From positions 186,001-250,000 of the forward strand of contig NZ_JABX01000001.1 in the NCBI RefSeq assembly GCF_001469165.1: a stretch of DNA of 64,000 bases, read 5' to 3'. The translations under genes were made by a program, and so were the position numbers. Below, piece after piece: positions 49,943 through 58,680 of this stretch. Origin of the DNA: Thiohalocapsa sp. ML1. GTDB lineage: Bacteria > Pseudomonadota > Gammaproteobacteria > Chromatiales > Chromatiaceae. How positions within the stretch are numbered: position 1 is the first letter of the stretch; the number at the start of each line of letters is the position of its first letter. A model generated the notes under the pieces. The model had not been told where the DNA came from and searched no databases. It saw only the letters and a program-made list of their open reading frames with translations.

Positions 49943-52900
49943 ATGACACCGGACGCTGACTCACATCTGCTCGCGCCCTTCGCGGCGCACGCCCGGTACG
50001 CCCCGGACACGGTCGCCTTGGTGACCGGGGAGGGCACCGTCGGCTACGGCGAGCTCGCCGCACGTGCCGAGCGCATCGCCGGCGCCCTGGCGGAGCGAGG
50101 CGTCGGTGCCGCAAGCGATGCCGCTGAGCCGGTCGGCCTGTGCATGCACCGCGGCGTGGATGCGGTTGCGGCGATGCTGGGCATCCTGCTGGCCGGCGGC
50201 GCCTATGTCCCCATCGACCCCGGCTATCCCGCCGCGCTGCGCCGACGCATGGTGCGCGAGGCCGGCCTGCGGCGGCTGCTGACCGACGGACCGGAAGCCG
50301 CCGCGGGGCTCGAAGACGCCTGCGAGCAGGTGTTGACGGCGGCGGACCTGGCGCGCGGCACCGTCCCCCGCGCCGCTTGCCCGCCGGCACCAGCGGACGA
50401 CCGCCTCTTCCACGTGCTGTACACCTCGGGCAGCACGGCGATGCCGAAGGGCGTCTGCGGCACCCATGGCCAGATGCGCGCGCGGCTGGCCTGGCTTTGG
50501 CGGACCTTCCCGCTGGCTGACGACGAGCTGGTCTGCCACAAGACGGCGCTGCACTTCGTCGATGCCAGCCTGGAGATCTTCGGCACGCTGCTGCAGGGTC
50601 GCCCGCTGTTGATCGCGCGCGAGTCGGACAGCGCGAGTCCGGCGCGCTTCATCGAGCTGTTGGCCGCACACGGGGCAACGCGGCTCTCGCTGGTGGTCTC
50701 GCAGCTGCGCGCGCTGTTGCTCGCCGCGCCCGATCTGGGGCGCAGGCTGCCGCGGCTGCGGCTTTGCATCGTCAGCGGCGAACGGCTGACGGCCGAGCTG
50801 GTGGACGCCTTTCGGCGGGCGCTGCCCGACACCGCGCTGGTCAATCTCTACGGCTGCAGCGAGGTCCCCGAAATCAGCTGCACCGCAATCACCCCCGATA
50901 CCGCACTCGACGACTCGGGCGCGCCCATCGGCCGCCCCATCCCCGGCACCGAAGTGCGCATCGTCGACGACGACCTGCGTGAGGTGGCCCCCGGGGAAAC
51001 CGGCGAGCTGCTGGCGGGCGGCCCCCTGCTGGCCGGCGGCTATCTGCATCGCCCCGAGGAGACCGCGGCGCGCTTTATCGAGCACCCCTTCGGCGGCAGT
51101 GGCCGGCTCTACCGCACCGGCGACCGGGTACGGCTCGGCGCCGACGGCCAACTGCGCTTCGCCGGACGCGGCGATGACCAGGTCAAGGTGCGCGGCCATC
51201 GCATCGAGCTCTCCGCGGTGGAGGCCGCCGTGCTCGCCTGCGCCGACGACGTGGATGCCGCCGCGGCCGTGGTGCAGCAGGACCCGGGCCTGGCCGAGAA
51301 CCGCAGCCTGGTGGTCTTCGTGACCCCGGCGAGGCTGGACACGCGGGGATTGTTGGGCAAGCTGCGCGCGGGCGTCGCGCGGCACCTGGTGCCGCAGCGG
51401 GTCATCGCGCTGGCAACGTTGCCGACCACGCCGAGCGGCAAGCTCGACCGGCGGCGCCTGGCGGCCCTGAGCAGCACCGCCCCTGCGTCGCCTGCCGCGG
51501 CCGACGGCGACACACAAGGCCGGATCGCGCAACTTTGGCGCGAGGTGCTGCAGCGCGATGCCGTCGGCCCACAGGACGGCTTCTTCGACGTGGGCGGCGA
51601 CTCGCTGGCCCTGGCCCAGCTCCATCGGCGCCTGCAGGACGCCTTCCCGCACTGCCGATTGACCCTGGCGCAGCTGCTGGAGTACCCGACCATCGCCGCC
51701 CAGGCCGCCTATCTCGGGCGCGCGCCGGGCCGCGCTGCGGAGGCCGCCGCGGGTCCGGTGCAGGCGCACGGCCACGGGCACGGCGCTGCGGCGCAGGAGA
51801 TCGCCGTCATCGGCATGGCCTGCCGCTTCCCCGGTGCCACGACGCCGGAGGCGTTCTGGCAGGGCCTGCGGGACGGCGTCGATGCCATCGCGGACTTCTC
51901 CGATGCCGAGCTGGAGCAGCCGGACCCGCGCCTGCGCGTCGACCCGGACTATGTCAAGGCCGGGGCCGTGCTCGACGACATCGCCGGCTTCGACGCGGAT
52001 CTGTTCGGCTACACCGACAAGGAGGCGGCGCTGCTGGACCCGCAGCAGCGCCTGCTGCTGGAGTGCGCCTGGGAGGCAATGGAGCGGGCCGGGGTGGTGC
52101 CGCGCGGGCGCATCGGCGTCTACGCCGGCAGCAGCCAGAGCGGCTATTTCCTGAACCAGGTCGCCACGCACCGGCCGGTCACCGAGGCGACCTTGCAGGA
52201 ATACCAGGCTAACCTGGCCAACGACCGCAACTTCCTCGCCACCCGCATCGCCTACAAGCTCGCGCTCAGCGGACCGGCCGTGACGGTGCAGACCGCCTGC
52301 TCCACCGGCCTGGTGGTGGTCCACCTGGCCTGCCAGGCGCTGCGCGCGGGCGAATGCGATGCGGCCCTGGCGGGGGCGGTTGCGCTGCGGGTGCCGCAGA
52401 AGGCCGGCTATCTGTTCGAGGAAGGCATGATCCGCTCCCCGGACGGGCGCTGCCGGGCCTTCGACGCGGACGCCGAGGGGACCCTCTTCGGCAGCGGTGT
52501 CGGCGTGGTGCTGCTGAAGCCGCTGGCCCGGGCGCAGGCCGACGGCGACCCGATCCTCGCCGTCATCAAGGGCTCGGCGATCAACAACGACGCCGCCGCC
52601 AAGGCCGGCTTCACGGCGCCGAGCGCCGCCGGGCAGTCCGCGGTGATCGCGAGCGCCCTCGACGCCGCGCGGGTCGATCCGAACAGCATCGGTTACATCG
52701 AGGCCCATGGCACCGGCACGCGGCTCGGCGATCCCATCGAGATCGCCGCGCTGACCCGCGCCTTTGCCGAGCGCGGCCGGCGGGCGGACGGCGGGCCGCG
52801 CTGTGCCGTCGGCTCGGTCAAGACCAACATCGGCCATCTGGACGAGGCGGCCGGCATCGCCGGCTTCATCAAGACCGTGCTCGCGCTCCGGCACCGGGAG

Positions 52901-53797
52901 ATCCCGCCGAGTCTGCATTACCGCAGCCCGAACCCGGAGATCGACTTCACCGACACCCCGTTCGAGGTCAATGCCAGGCTGCGACCCTGGCCGGCGCCGC
53001 CTGAGACCCCGCGCCGGGCGGGGGTCAGCTCCTTTGGCATGGGCGGCACCAATTGCCACCTGGTGCTGGAAGAGGCCCCCGCGCAAGCGCAGCCCGCCGC
53101 GCCGCCGCTTTCGACGACGCGGCCCTCGCACCATCTGTTGGTGCTTTCCGCCGCCGGCGGCCCGGCCCTGCAGGCGCTGGTGGGGCGCTGGCGCGAGCTG
53201 CTCGACGAGTCCCCGGCGCCGGACCTGACCTCGCTCTGCGCGACGGCCGCCACCGGCCGGCGCCACCTGGGCCGGCGCTGCGCGGTGGTGGCGGCCTCCA
53301 CCGCGGCGCTGCGTGAGCGGCTCGCGGACCTGTCGGTGCCGGCGCAGCCGCCCGCCGGCGATGGGGGCGGCACCGGCCAGATCGCCTTCCTGTTCACCGG
53401 CCAGGGCGCCCAGTACGCCAATATGGCCCGCGGCCTGTACGACTCCTGTGCGCCCTTTCGGGCCACCCTCGACCGCTGTGCCGAGATCCTGAAGCCACTG
53501 CTGCCGCGGCCCATCTTCAATGCCGCCACCGTCCAGTCGATGGTCTTCGAGCCCGCGAGCGGCGACCTGCTGCTCTATGCCGGCGGCGCCGACGGCGCGC
53601 ATCCCGCCGAGCCGCTGATGCAGCGCTATGTAGATCTGGCGCGGACCGCGGGCGGCGCCGATGGGCACCCGGGCGCCTGGGTCTGGGTGCTGGCGGCGCT
53701 GCTGCTGGCCGGCGTCGCTGCCGCGCTCTGGCGCTTCTATCCGCCCCGCTCCACCAGGCGCCCGTCAGACACGGAGAGCGCCCGGTCGGCGACGTGA
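49943..53797 (+). CDS. Hybrid NRPS-PKS (A-PCP-KS-partial AT) with membrane tail
   Basis: A 1284-residue megasynthase fragment. Residues about 12-510 are an adenylation domain (A3 LYTSGSTAMPKGV, A5 NLYGCSE, A8 RGDDQVKVRGHRIEL, A10 TPSGKLDR). The PCP has DVGGDSL with Ser at about residue 553. KS spans about 620-1040 with TACSTG (Cys ~782), EAHGTGT and NIGHLDEAAG, so it looks intact. The AT domain begins at about 1145 (FLFTGQGAQYANMARGLYDS) but breaks off before the GHSxG active site. A foreign tail follows: NAATVQSMVFEPASGDLLLY, then a transmembrane helix (VWVLAALLLAGVAAALWRFY). There is no ACP, reductive domain or thioesterase. It is probably a deletion product fused to the end of another gene. 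Confidence 0.88.
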   Translation: MTPDADSHLLAPFAAHARYAPDTVALVTGEGTVGYGELAARAERIAGALAERGVGAASDAAEPVGLCMHRGVDAVAAMLGILLAGGAYVPIDPGYPAALRRRMVREAGLRRLLTDGPEAAAGLEDACEQVLTAADLARGTVPRAACPPAPADDRLFHVLYTSGSTAMPKGVCGTHGQMRARLAWLWRTFPLADDELVCHKTALHFVDASLEIFGTLLQGRPLLIARESDSASPARFIELLAAHGATRLSLVVSQLRALLLAAPDLGRRLPRLRLCIVSGERLTAELVDAFRRALPDTALVNLYGCSEVPEISCTAITPDTALDDSGAPIGRPIPGTEVRIVDDDLREVAPGETGELLAGGPLLAGGYLHRPEETAARFIEHPFGGSGRLYRTGDRVRLGADGQLRFAGRGDDQVKVRGHRIELSAVEAAVLACADDVDAAAAVVQQDPGLAENRSLVVFVTPARLDTRGLLGKLRAGVARHLVPQRVIALATLPTTPSGKLDRRRLAALSSTAPASPAAADGDTQGRIAQLWREVLQRDAVGPQDGFFDVGGDSLALAQLHRRLQDAFPHCRLTLAQLLEYPTIAAQAAYLGRAPGRAAEAAAGPVQAHGHGHGAAAQEIAVIGMACRFPGATTPEAFWQGLRDGVDAIADFSDAELEQPDPRLRVDPDYVKAGAVLDDIAGFDADLFGYTDKEAALLDPQQRLLLECAWEAMERAGVVPRGRIGVYAGSSQSGYFLNQVATHRPVTEATLQEYQANLANDRNFLATRIAYKLALSGPAVTVQTACSTGLVVVHLACQALRAGECDAALAGAVALRVPQKAGYLFEEGMIRSPDGRCRAFDADAEGTLFGSGVGVVLLKPLARAQADGDPILAVIKGSAINNDAAAKAGFTAPSAAGQSAVIASALDAARVDPNSIGYIEAHGTGTRLGDPIEIAALTRAFAERGRRADGGPRCAVGSVKTNIGHLDEAAGIAGFIKTVLALRHREIPPSLHYRSPNPEIDFTDTPFEVNARLRPWPAPPETPRRAGVSSFGMGGTNCHLVLEEAPAQAQPAAPPLSTTRPSHHLLVLSAAGGPALQALVGRWRELLDESPAPDLTSLCATAATGRRHLGRRCAVVAASTAALRERLADLSVPAQPPAGDGGGTGQIAFLFTGQGAQYANMARGLYDSCAPFRATLDRCAEILKPLLPRPIFNAATVQSMVFEPASGDLLLYAGGADGAHPAEPLMQRYVDLARTAGGADGHPGAWVWVLAALLLAGVAAALWRFYPPRSTRRPSDTESARSAT

Positions 53798-54005
53798 AAC
53801 CAGTGTTGGTTTGCCCGCGGCGACCGCAGGGACGGCCAAACCGAACGGCCCGCCGCACGGGCGCGCGCTCTTTCCGGGACAACAATCGGTTTCGCCAACG
53901 CAACGCCCCGGCGTCCGCCGCCGCTCCCCCGTCGCTACAGTGGAGCACGCAGCGCCCCTAACGGCTGCCGCGCAGCAAATCACGCCAGAACGGAGATGAT
54001 CGACC

Positions 54006-54926
54006 ATGTCAAACGACGCATTCACAGACTTGCCCCGCCGCCTCATACCGATGGCGAAACCCGCGCGAATCCCCGGCCCGCTCGCCCGGGCGCCGCGCTC
54101 GATCTTATTGACCGGGCTGCTCGCGGGGCTGCTGGGCGCGCCGACGGCGGTGCTCGCGCAACCGCCGGGCCAGCAGCCGCCGCCCGAGGTCACCGGCGGC
54201 GAGTCGGTGGGCGCGGACCGCGGCGGCAACGAGTCGGCCAAGAAGCTCTTCACCGTCCGCTCCGTGCCGCAGGCGGACCAGCCGCCGCAGTGGGCGGGCG
54301 AGGCGCAGATCGGCTTGGGCGCGACCACCGGCAACAGCGAGAACAGCAACCTCAACGCCAACGCGCTGATCAGCTACACCGCCTTCCCGTGGCGGCACTT
54401 CCTGGGCGCCGAGGCGATCATCGCGGAGACCAACGGCGAGCGCACGACGGAGCGCTACGCCGTCGGCTACAAGCCGGAGTACTTCTTCTCCCGACGCACC
54501 TTCGCCTTCGGCTTCTTCGGCTACGACCGCGACCCGTTCTCGAATATCGACAACCGCTATTCGGCCACGCTCGGTCTCGGCCATGTGCTGCTGTGGGGCG
54601 ACCGCCAGACCCTGACCGTGGAGCTTGGCGGCGGATATCGGATCACTCAGTTCACCGAAGCTACGCCCGACTCCGAGGAGCCTGTCGGCCGCGCCGGCTT
54701 CGACTACACCCTGAAGCTGACCGACAATACCCAATTCACCCAAGACTTCTCCGTCCTCGCGGGCTCGGACAACACCTTCATCGAATCCATCACGGCCCTG
54801 CGGGTGGCCATGACCGACAAGCTGGCCCTCAGCCTGAGCTACACGGTGCTCAACAACAGCTTCACCCCGCCCGGCATCGAGAGCACCGACACCTTCACCA
54901 GCGTCAACCTGGTGGCCGCTTTCTGA
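54006..54926 (+). CDS. DUF481 (YdiY-like) outer-membrane protein
   Basis: A 306-residue protein with a signal segment (SILLTGLLAGLLGAPTAVLA) and a beta-barrel-like body typical of DUF481: GEAQIGLGATTGNSENSNLN, GEAQ-to-ALISYTAF strands, FSRRTFAFGFFGYDRDPFSN and SATLGLGHVLLWGD. It ends with Phe (NLVAAF), as outer-membrane proteins do. YdiY-like proteins are salt- or stress-linked, of unknown role. The ATG at 54006 follows a GGAGA site; a Met at 54051 is an alternative. It stands between the NRPS/PKS and the exporter, and may provide the outer-membrane step or be independent. Confidence 0.82.
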   Translation: MSNDAFTDLPRRLIPMAKPARIPGPLARAPRSILLTGLLAGLLGAPTAVLAQPPGQQPPPEVTGGESVGADRGGNESAKKLFTVRSVPQADQPPQWAGEAQIGLGATTGNSENSNLNANALISYTAFPWRHFLGAEAIIAETNGERTTERYAVGYKPEYFFSRRTFAFGFFGYDRDPFSNIDNRYSATLGLGHVLLWGDRQTLTVELGGGYRITQFTEATPDSEEPVGRAGFDYTLKLTDNTQFTQDFSVLAGSDNTFIESITALRVAMTDKLALSLSYTVLNNSFTPPGIESTDTFTSVNLVAAF

Positions 54927-55158
54927 GAGCGGGGGGCGACGCCTCGGGGACGCGCCGGCTAACCGAGCGCAGGCACTGATGTCGGACTGGGTGGGCCATG
55001 TCGCCGAAACCGGTTGCCGGCCGCTGCCGGCGGAGCCCGGCGCGGCGCCGCCCGGCTGAACAGCTCAACGCCGGCATGCCCCGGACCGCGGTGCGGAGCG
55101 ACCCGGCCGGGGCATGGCGGATCGGTCGCGCCACCACAACTCGCCGCCTCTCCCGCCC

Positions 55159-56784
55159 ATGCTCCTGCTGCGCTTCATCGTCGAGGACGCCAATGCACCC
55201 CGCGGCCGGATCCTGGCCATGGCCGCGCTCGCCGGCATCGCCGACGCGAGCCTGATCGCGATCATCAACAGCGCCGCCGAAGAGGTCATCGTCGATGCCT
55301 TGCCGGCCAAGCTGGCGGCGGCCTACCTGCTGCTGCTGGGCATCCTGCTGACGGCGCTGAGCTTTGCGCTGGTGGAATCCATCGCCGCCGTGGAGCGCGC
55401 GCTCGAACGCCTGAAGCTGCGCATCGCCGACAAGGTCCGCCGCAGCGACCTGCGCTTCATCGAGCTCGCCGGCGGGGCCGGCGCCTACCGCTCGCTGGCC
55501 CAGGACTCGGGGCTCATCGCTCAGGGTGCGGGGCCGCTGGTGCTGGTGGCACAGCAGTCCCTGGTACTGCTGTTCGCGCTCGGCTACGTAGCCTGGCTGT
55601 CGCCGCCGACGCTCGCGGTGACGCTGCTGATCCTGGGGCTCGCGGTGCCGATGATCGTGCGCCACGCGGAACGCACGCGTGCGGACCTGAAGGCCGCCGG
55701 CGCGGACGAGGACCAGGTGTTCGACGCCCTTGGCGGCATGCTCGCGGGCTGCAAGGAGCTGAAGCTCAACCGCCCGGAAAGCGTTGCGCTGCTCGCCGAC
55801 ATCGAGCGCATGGCCCGCAGCGCCCAGGCGCGCAAGCTCGCCGCCGGCGACCGCCAGGTGCTGGACATGATCTTCGCCAACGGGCTGACCTATGTGGTGC
55901 TCTTCGCCGCCGTGTTCGGCGTCACGGCCGTCGTGCCGCAGGCCAGCGACACCGTGCTCAAGGTCGCGGTCGTGCTCATGCTCGCGGTCCGCGGCCTGCT
56001 CGGAGCGGCGAACGCCGTGCCGGTCATCGCCAAGGTCGATGCCGCCATCGAGCACCTCTACAGACTGGAAAACGAGTTGGACCGCGCGGCAGTCCACGCC
56101 GAGGCGCCGGTCGCGGCGGTGCCGCTCGCGGGCTTCGAGCGCATCGACGCCCGCGGGCTCTGCTTCCATTACCAGGATGCCGACGGCGAGCCCCTGTTCC
56201 GCGTCGGTCCCTTCGATCTCAGCCTGCGCCGGGGCGAGATGGTCTTCATCGTCGGCGGCAACGGCGCCGGCAAGTCCACGCTGCTCAAGCTGCTGACCGG
56301 GCTGTATCACCCCGAGCAGGGCGAGCTCGCGCTGGACGGCCGCCTGCTCGGCGCCGACGACTACCCCGGCTACCGCTCGCTCTTCACCAGCGTCTTCACG
56401 GACTTCCACCTGTTCGATCGGCTCTATGGCCTCGACGACCTGGACCCGGCGACGGTCAACCACTGGCTGCGCGTGCTGGAGATGGACCACAAGACCCGCT
56501 ACGCGGACGGCGGCTTTACGAACCTCGACCTGTCCACCGGCCAGAAGAAGCGCCTCGCCTTCATCGCCGCCGTGCTGAAGAACCGGCCCATCTGCGTCTT
56601 CGACGAGCTGGCGGCCGACCAGGACCCCGCCTTTCGGCAGCGCTTCTACGAGGAGATCCTGCCGGGGCTCAAGGCGCAGGGCCGCACGCTGGTCTGCGTC
56701 TCCCACGACGACCGCTGGTTCCATGTCGCCGATCGCGTGCTGACGATGCGCGATGGGCGGCTGGCAGACGACGAGCATGGGTGA
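55159..56784 (+). CDS. Cyclic-peptide export ABC transporter (SyrD/PvdE type)
   Basis: A 541-residue half-transporter with an N-terminal six-helix membrane domain (residues about 1-310) and a C-terminal ATPase. Walker A FIVGGNGAGKSTLLKLLTGL, signature LSTGQKKRLAFIAA (LSTGQ as in SyrD/PvdE), Walker B PICVFDELAADQDP, H-loop LVCVSHDDRWFHVADRV. The FDELAADQDP-FR segment is specific to the cyclic-peptide exporter family, which moves NRPS products into the periplasm. The ATG at 55159 (MLLLRFIVEDANAPRGRIL) matches the family start. It is the likely exporter for the biosynthetic locus. Decayed and partial relatives lie at 58681 and 63894. Confidence 0.9.
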   Translation: MLLLRFIVEDANAPRGRILAMAALAGIADASLIAIINSAAEEVIVDALPAKLAAAYLLLLGILLTALSFALVESIAAVERALERLKLRIADKVRRSDLRFIELAGGAGAYRSLAQDSGLIAQGAGPLVLVAQQSLVLLFALGYVAWLSPPTLAVTLLILGLAVPMIVRHAERTRADLKAAGADEDQVFDALGGMLAGCKELKLNRPESVALLADIERMARSAQARKLAAGDRQVLDMIFANGLTYVVLFAAVFGVTAVVPQASDTVLKVAVVLMLAVRGLLGAANAVPVIAKVDAAIEHLYRLENELDRAAVHAEAPVAAVPLAGFERIDARGLCFHYQDADGEPLFRVGPFDLSLRRGEMVFIVGGNGAGKSTLLKLLTGLYHPEQGELALDGRLLGADDYPGYRSLFTSVFTDFHLFDRLYGLDDLDPATVNHWLRVLEMDHKTRYADGGFTNLDLSTGQKKRLAFIAAVLKNRPICVFDELAADQDPAFRQRFYEEILPGLKAQGRTLVCVSHDDRWFHVADRVLTMRDGRLADDEHG

Positions 56785-56964
56785 CCCCGTGTGCGCGAAA
56801 CGTGGATGCGCGCACGACTGCATGGCCATACCATCGAAGCGTGACATTCGGGCAGCCCCGCGGACCCACCGCGGCTTCCATCAGAAACTTGCCTTCGGGT
56901 CCATCCGCGACCAGAATCGCAACGATGTAACTACAGTGTTATCACGACCGACGGACCCGCAAGC

Positions 56965-57246
56965 ATGACCGCATCCGGCAACCTGAAGCTTGAGGCCACT
57001 ATTCAGCCTTGGGGCAACAGCCTGGGGCTCCGAATCACGCGTCCCATGTGCGAGCTCGCTGGGCTGTCCCGGGGCGACAGGGTGCTCGTCGAAGTCTCCG
57101 AGCAGGGTTTGAGCGTCAGCCGCATGCCGCAGCGTAAACAACTCGATGCTCCCTTGTCCGAAGCGGAGCTGCTCGAGGGCATGACACCCTATGCCGCCCA
57201 TGCCGACGAGCTATGCCCATTGCTGCCATCCGAGATCGGGGACTGA
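56965..57246 (+). CDS. MazE/AbrB-type antitoxin
   Basis: A 93-residue antitoxin. The N-terminal half is a swapped-hairpin AbrB/MazE DNA-binding domain (ATIQPWGNSLGLRITRPMCE; LAGLSRGDRVLVEVSEQGLS). The C-terminal half is acidic and disordered and should bind the toxin. The stop is followed after 1 bp by the toxin's GTG start, a typical coupled pair. It likely represses its own promoter, which lies in the A/T-rich stretch before 56965. Confidence 0.88.
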   Translation: MTASGNLKLEATIQPWGNSLGLRITRPMCELAGLSRGDRVLVEVSEQGLSVSRMPQRKQLDAPLSEAELLEGMTPYAAHADELCPLLPSEIGD

Positions 57247-57247
57247 C

Positions 57248-57622
57248 GTGGCAGCACGCTATGTTCCGCAGCGGAACGATATTGTCTGGCTCGATTTCGA
57301 GCCGACCAAGGGCAAGGAGATCGGCAAGTACCGTCCCGCGTTGGTGCTTTCCAGCGAGACATACAACGCTCGCACGGGCCTGCTCATATGCTCGCCCATC
57401 AGCACAAGCATCCGAGGGGCGAAGACCGAGGTACCGATCAACAACTTGGAGGTGCCGAGCGTGGTTGCCGCCAACCTGATCCAGACTCTGGATTGGCGGG
57501 ACCGCAAGGCCAAGAAGGCCGCGGAGGCGGAGCCGGGTGTCATGGAGCAAGTGCTGCTGCGGCTGATTACGCTGATTGGGGCAGACTGCTTGCTCGACGG
57601 CCTGGGAGCGCGGCGAACCTAA
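57248..57622 (+). CDS. MazF/PemK-type toxin
   Basis: A 124-residue endoribonuclease toxin of the MazF family: VPQRNDIVWLDFEPTKGKEI, RPALVLSSETYNARTGLLIC, ICSPISTSIRGAKTEVPINN and LIQTLDWRDRKAKKA. The GTG at 57248 is the start that restores the family N-terminus. Its stop codon TAA is formed by the first bases of repeat copy 5 (CTAAATTG), so the last residues may differ from the ancestral end. A 31-bp piece of this gene (57345-57375) occurs a second time at 58826-58856. Confidence 0.87.
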   Translation: MAARYVPQRNDIVWLDFEPTKGKEIGKYRPALVLSSETYNARTGLLICSPISTSIRGAKTEVPINNLEVPSVVAANLIQTLDWRDRKAKKAAEAEPGVMEQVLLRLITLIGADCLLDGLGARRT

Positions 57623-57823
57623 ATTGCTTGACGGCGGCAAATGCTTGCAGATGAGTCAAGTTTCGACGGGGGCGAACTGGCCAGGGGCGTCGGGATCGGG
57701 ATCGGGATCGGTTGCCGCCCAGTTCGAATTCGATCCCGATTCGGCAACGATCCCGATAGCGATGAGCACGCCTCCTCGGTCTGAGGCGCAGCCTCGCTAG
57801 ATTGCTTGATGGCGCCAAATGCT
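57619..57823 (+). repeat. Interspersed repeat, copy 5, plus a second left end
   Basis: The best-conserved copy: left end CTAAATTGCTTGACGGCG, then AAATGCTTGCAGATGAGTCA, GTTTCGACG, GGGATC hexamers, CGATCC units and the right end TCGGTCTGAGGCGCAGCCTC with GCTAGA at 57796-57801. The right-end CTAG at 57797 is also the start of a second left end, CTAGATTGCTTGATGGCGCC, giving a truncated tandem copy that shares the CTAG. Confidence 0.85.
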
Positions 57824-57948
57824 CGGCACAGCGACACGCCCGCCCGGCGCGCGCTGATCAAAGCCCGCAGCTCGCGGCGCGACAACTTGCATGCAAGGAG
57901 TGCATGCAGTACCGTCGGCGCGATCCCAACAGTTTCCGAGCTGATGCG

Positions 57949-58203
57949 ATGGCCATGCTCACGGTGCGCCAAATCGATCGGGCCGACAAGGAATGGCTCC
58001 AGCAAGAGGCAGCGCGACAGCAGCTCTCGATGGAAGAGCTGGTTCGCCGCTTGATTCATGAGAAACGGCAACAGTCGATGGAGCAGCGCAGCCCGTCGGC
58101 AATCGTGCGGCGTCATTTTGGGCCGCAAAAAGGCATTGATTTAGGCGAGCGCCGGCGCTTCGGTTTCGATGTACCGACCTTTCAGGATACGGAAGCGCCG
58201 TGA
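57949..58203 (+). CDS. VapB/FitA-type antitoxin
   Basis: An 84-residue ribbon-helix-helix antitoxin (MAMLTVRQIDRADKEWLQQE, AARQQLSMEELVRRLIHEKR). The C-terminal region carries the toxin-binding segment (DLGERRRFGFDVPTFQ). The ATG at 57949 gives the FitA-like N-terminus; the one at 57955 is also possible. The stop overlaps the VapC start by 4 bp (GTGA at 58200-58203). Confidence 0.83.
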   Translation: MAMLTVRQIDRADKEWLQQEAARQQLSMEELVRRLIHEKRQQSMEQRSPSAIVRRHFGPQKGIDLGERRRFGFDVPTFQDTEAP

Positions 58204-58643
58204 GCGGCACTGTGTACCTGCTGGATACCAACGTGGTCTCCGAGCTGATGCGCCCCGAGCCGAGCCCCGCGGTACTTGCGTGGATCGATGCGGCTGGTAT
58301 CGCCGCGCTTGCCATCTCCACGGTCAGCCGCTGGGAGATTCGCTACGGCTTGGCACTGCTGCCGAAGGGCAAGCGTCGCGATGACCTGACGTTGAGCTTC
58401 GACGGCCTGGTCGCCGAGCTGTTCGGCGCCGGCGTTCGGGATTTCACGTCGGCCGCAGCCGAGCGCTGCGCGTCGATCATGGCGCGGAAACGCGCGCTGG
58501 GCGAGCCCCTCGACGATCATCTGCCGGATGCCATGATCGCGGGCATCGCCGCCGCGACTGGACTGACGGTCGCCACGCGCAACCGAGCGGAGTTTCGCAA
58601 CTGCGGCGTGGCGCTGGCATACCCCTGGGGAGATTGCGAATAG
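58200..58643 (+). CDS. VapC/FitB-type PIN-domain toxin
   Basis: A 147-residue PIN ribonuclease. The acidic residues of the PIN site are present: D in VYLLDTNVVSELMRP, E in VSRWEIRYGLALLP and D in DHLPDAMIAGIAAATG, with ATRNRAEFRNCGVALAYPW near the end. The GTG start overlaps the antitoxin stop (GTGA). A decayed copy of its 3' end occurs at 60770-60896. Confidence 0.86.
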   Translation: MSGTVYLLDTNVVSELMRPEPSPAVLAWIDAAGIAALAISTVSRWEIRYGLALLPKGKRRDDLTLSFDGLVAELFGAGVRDFTSAAAERCASIMARKRALGEPLDDHLPDAMIAGIAAATGLTVATRNRAEFRNCGVALAYPWGDCE

Positions 58644-58680
58644 CACGGCAACGCAGACGAAGCGCAGCGTGAGTCCAGCC

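Noticed and set aside
49961-53668. A 1235-residue open frame antisense to the NRPS/PKS gene
   Set aside because: Its composition is that of a reversed high-GC gene (Arg, Gly, Ala, His, Gln rich) with no domain. The sense frame has clear A, PCP and KS motifs.
54904-56847. A 647-residue open frame antisense to the exporter
   Set aside because: His/Gln/Arg/Val-rich shadow without motifs. The exporter frame has Walker A, signature and Walker B.
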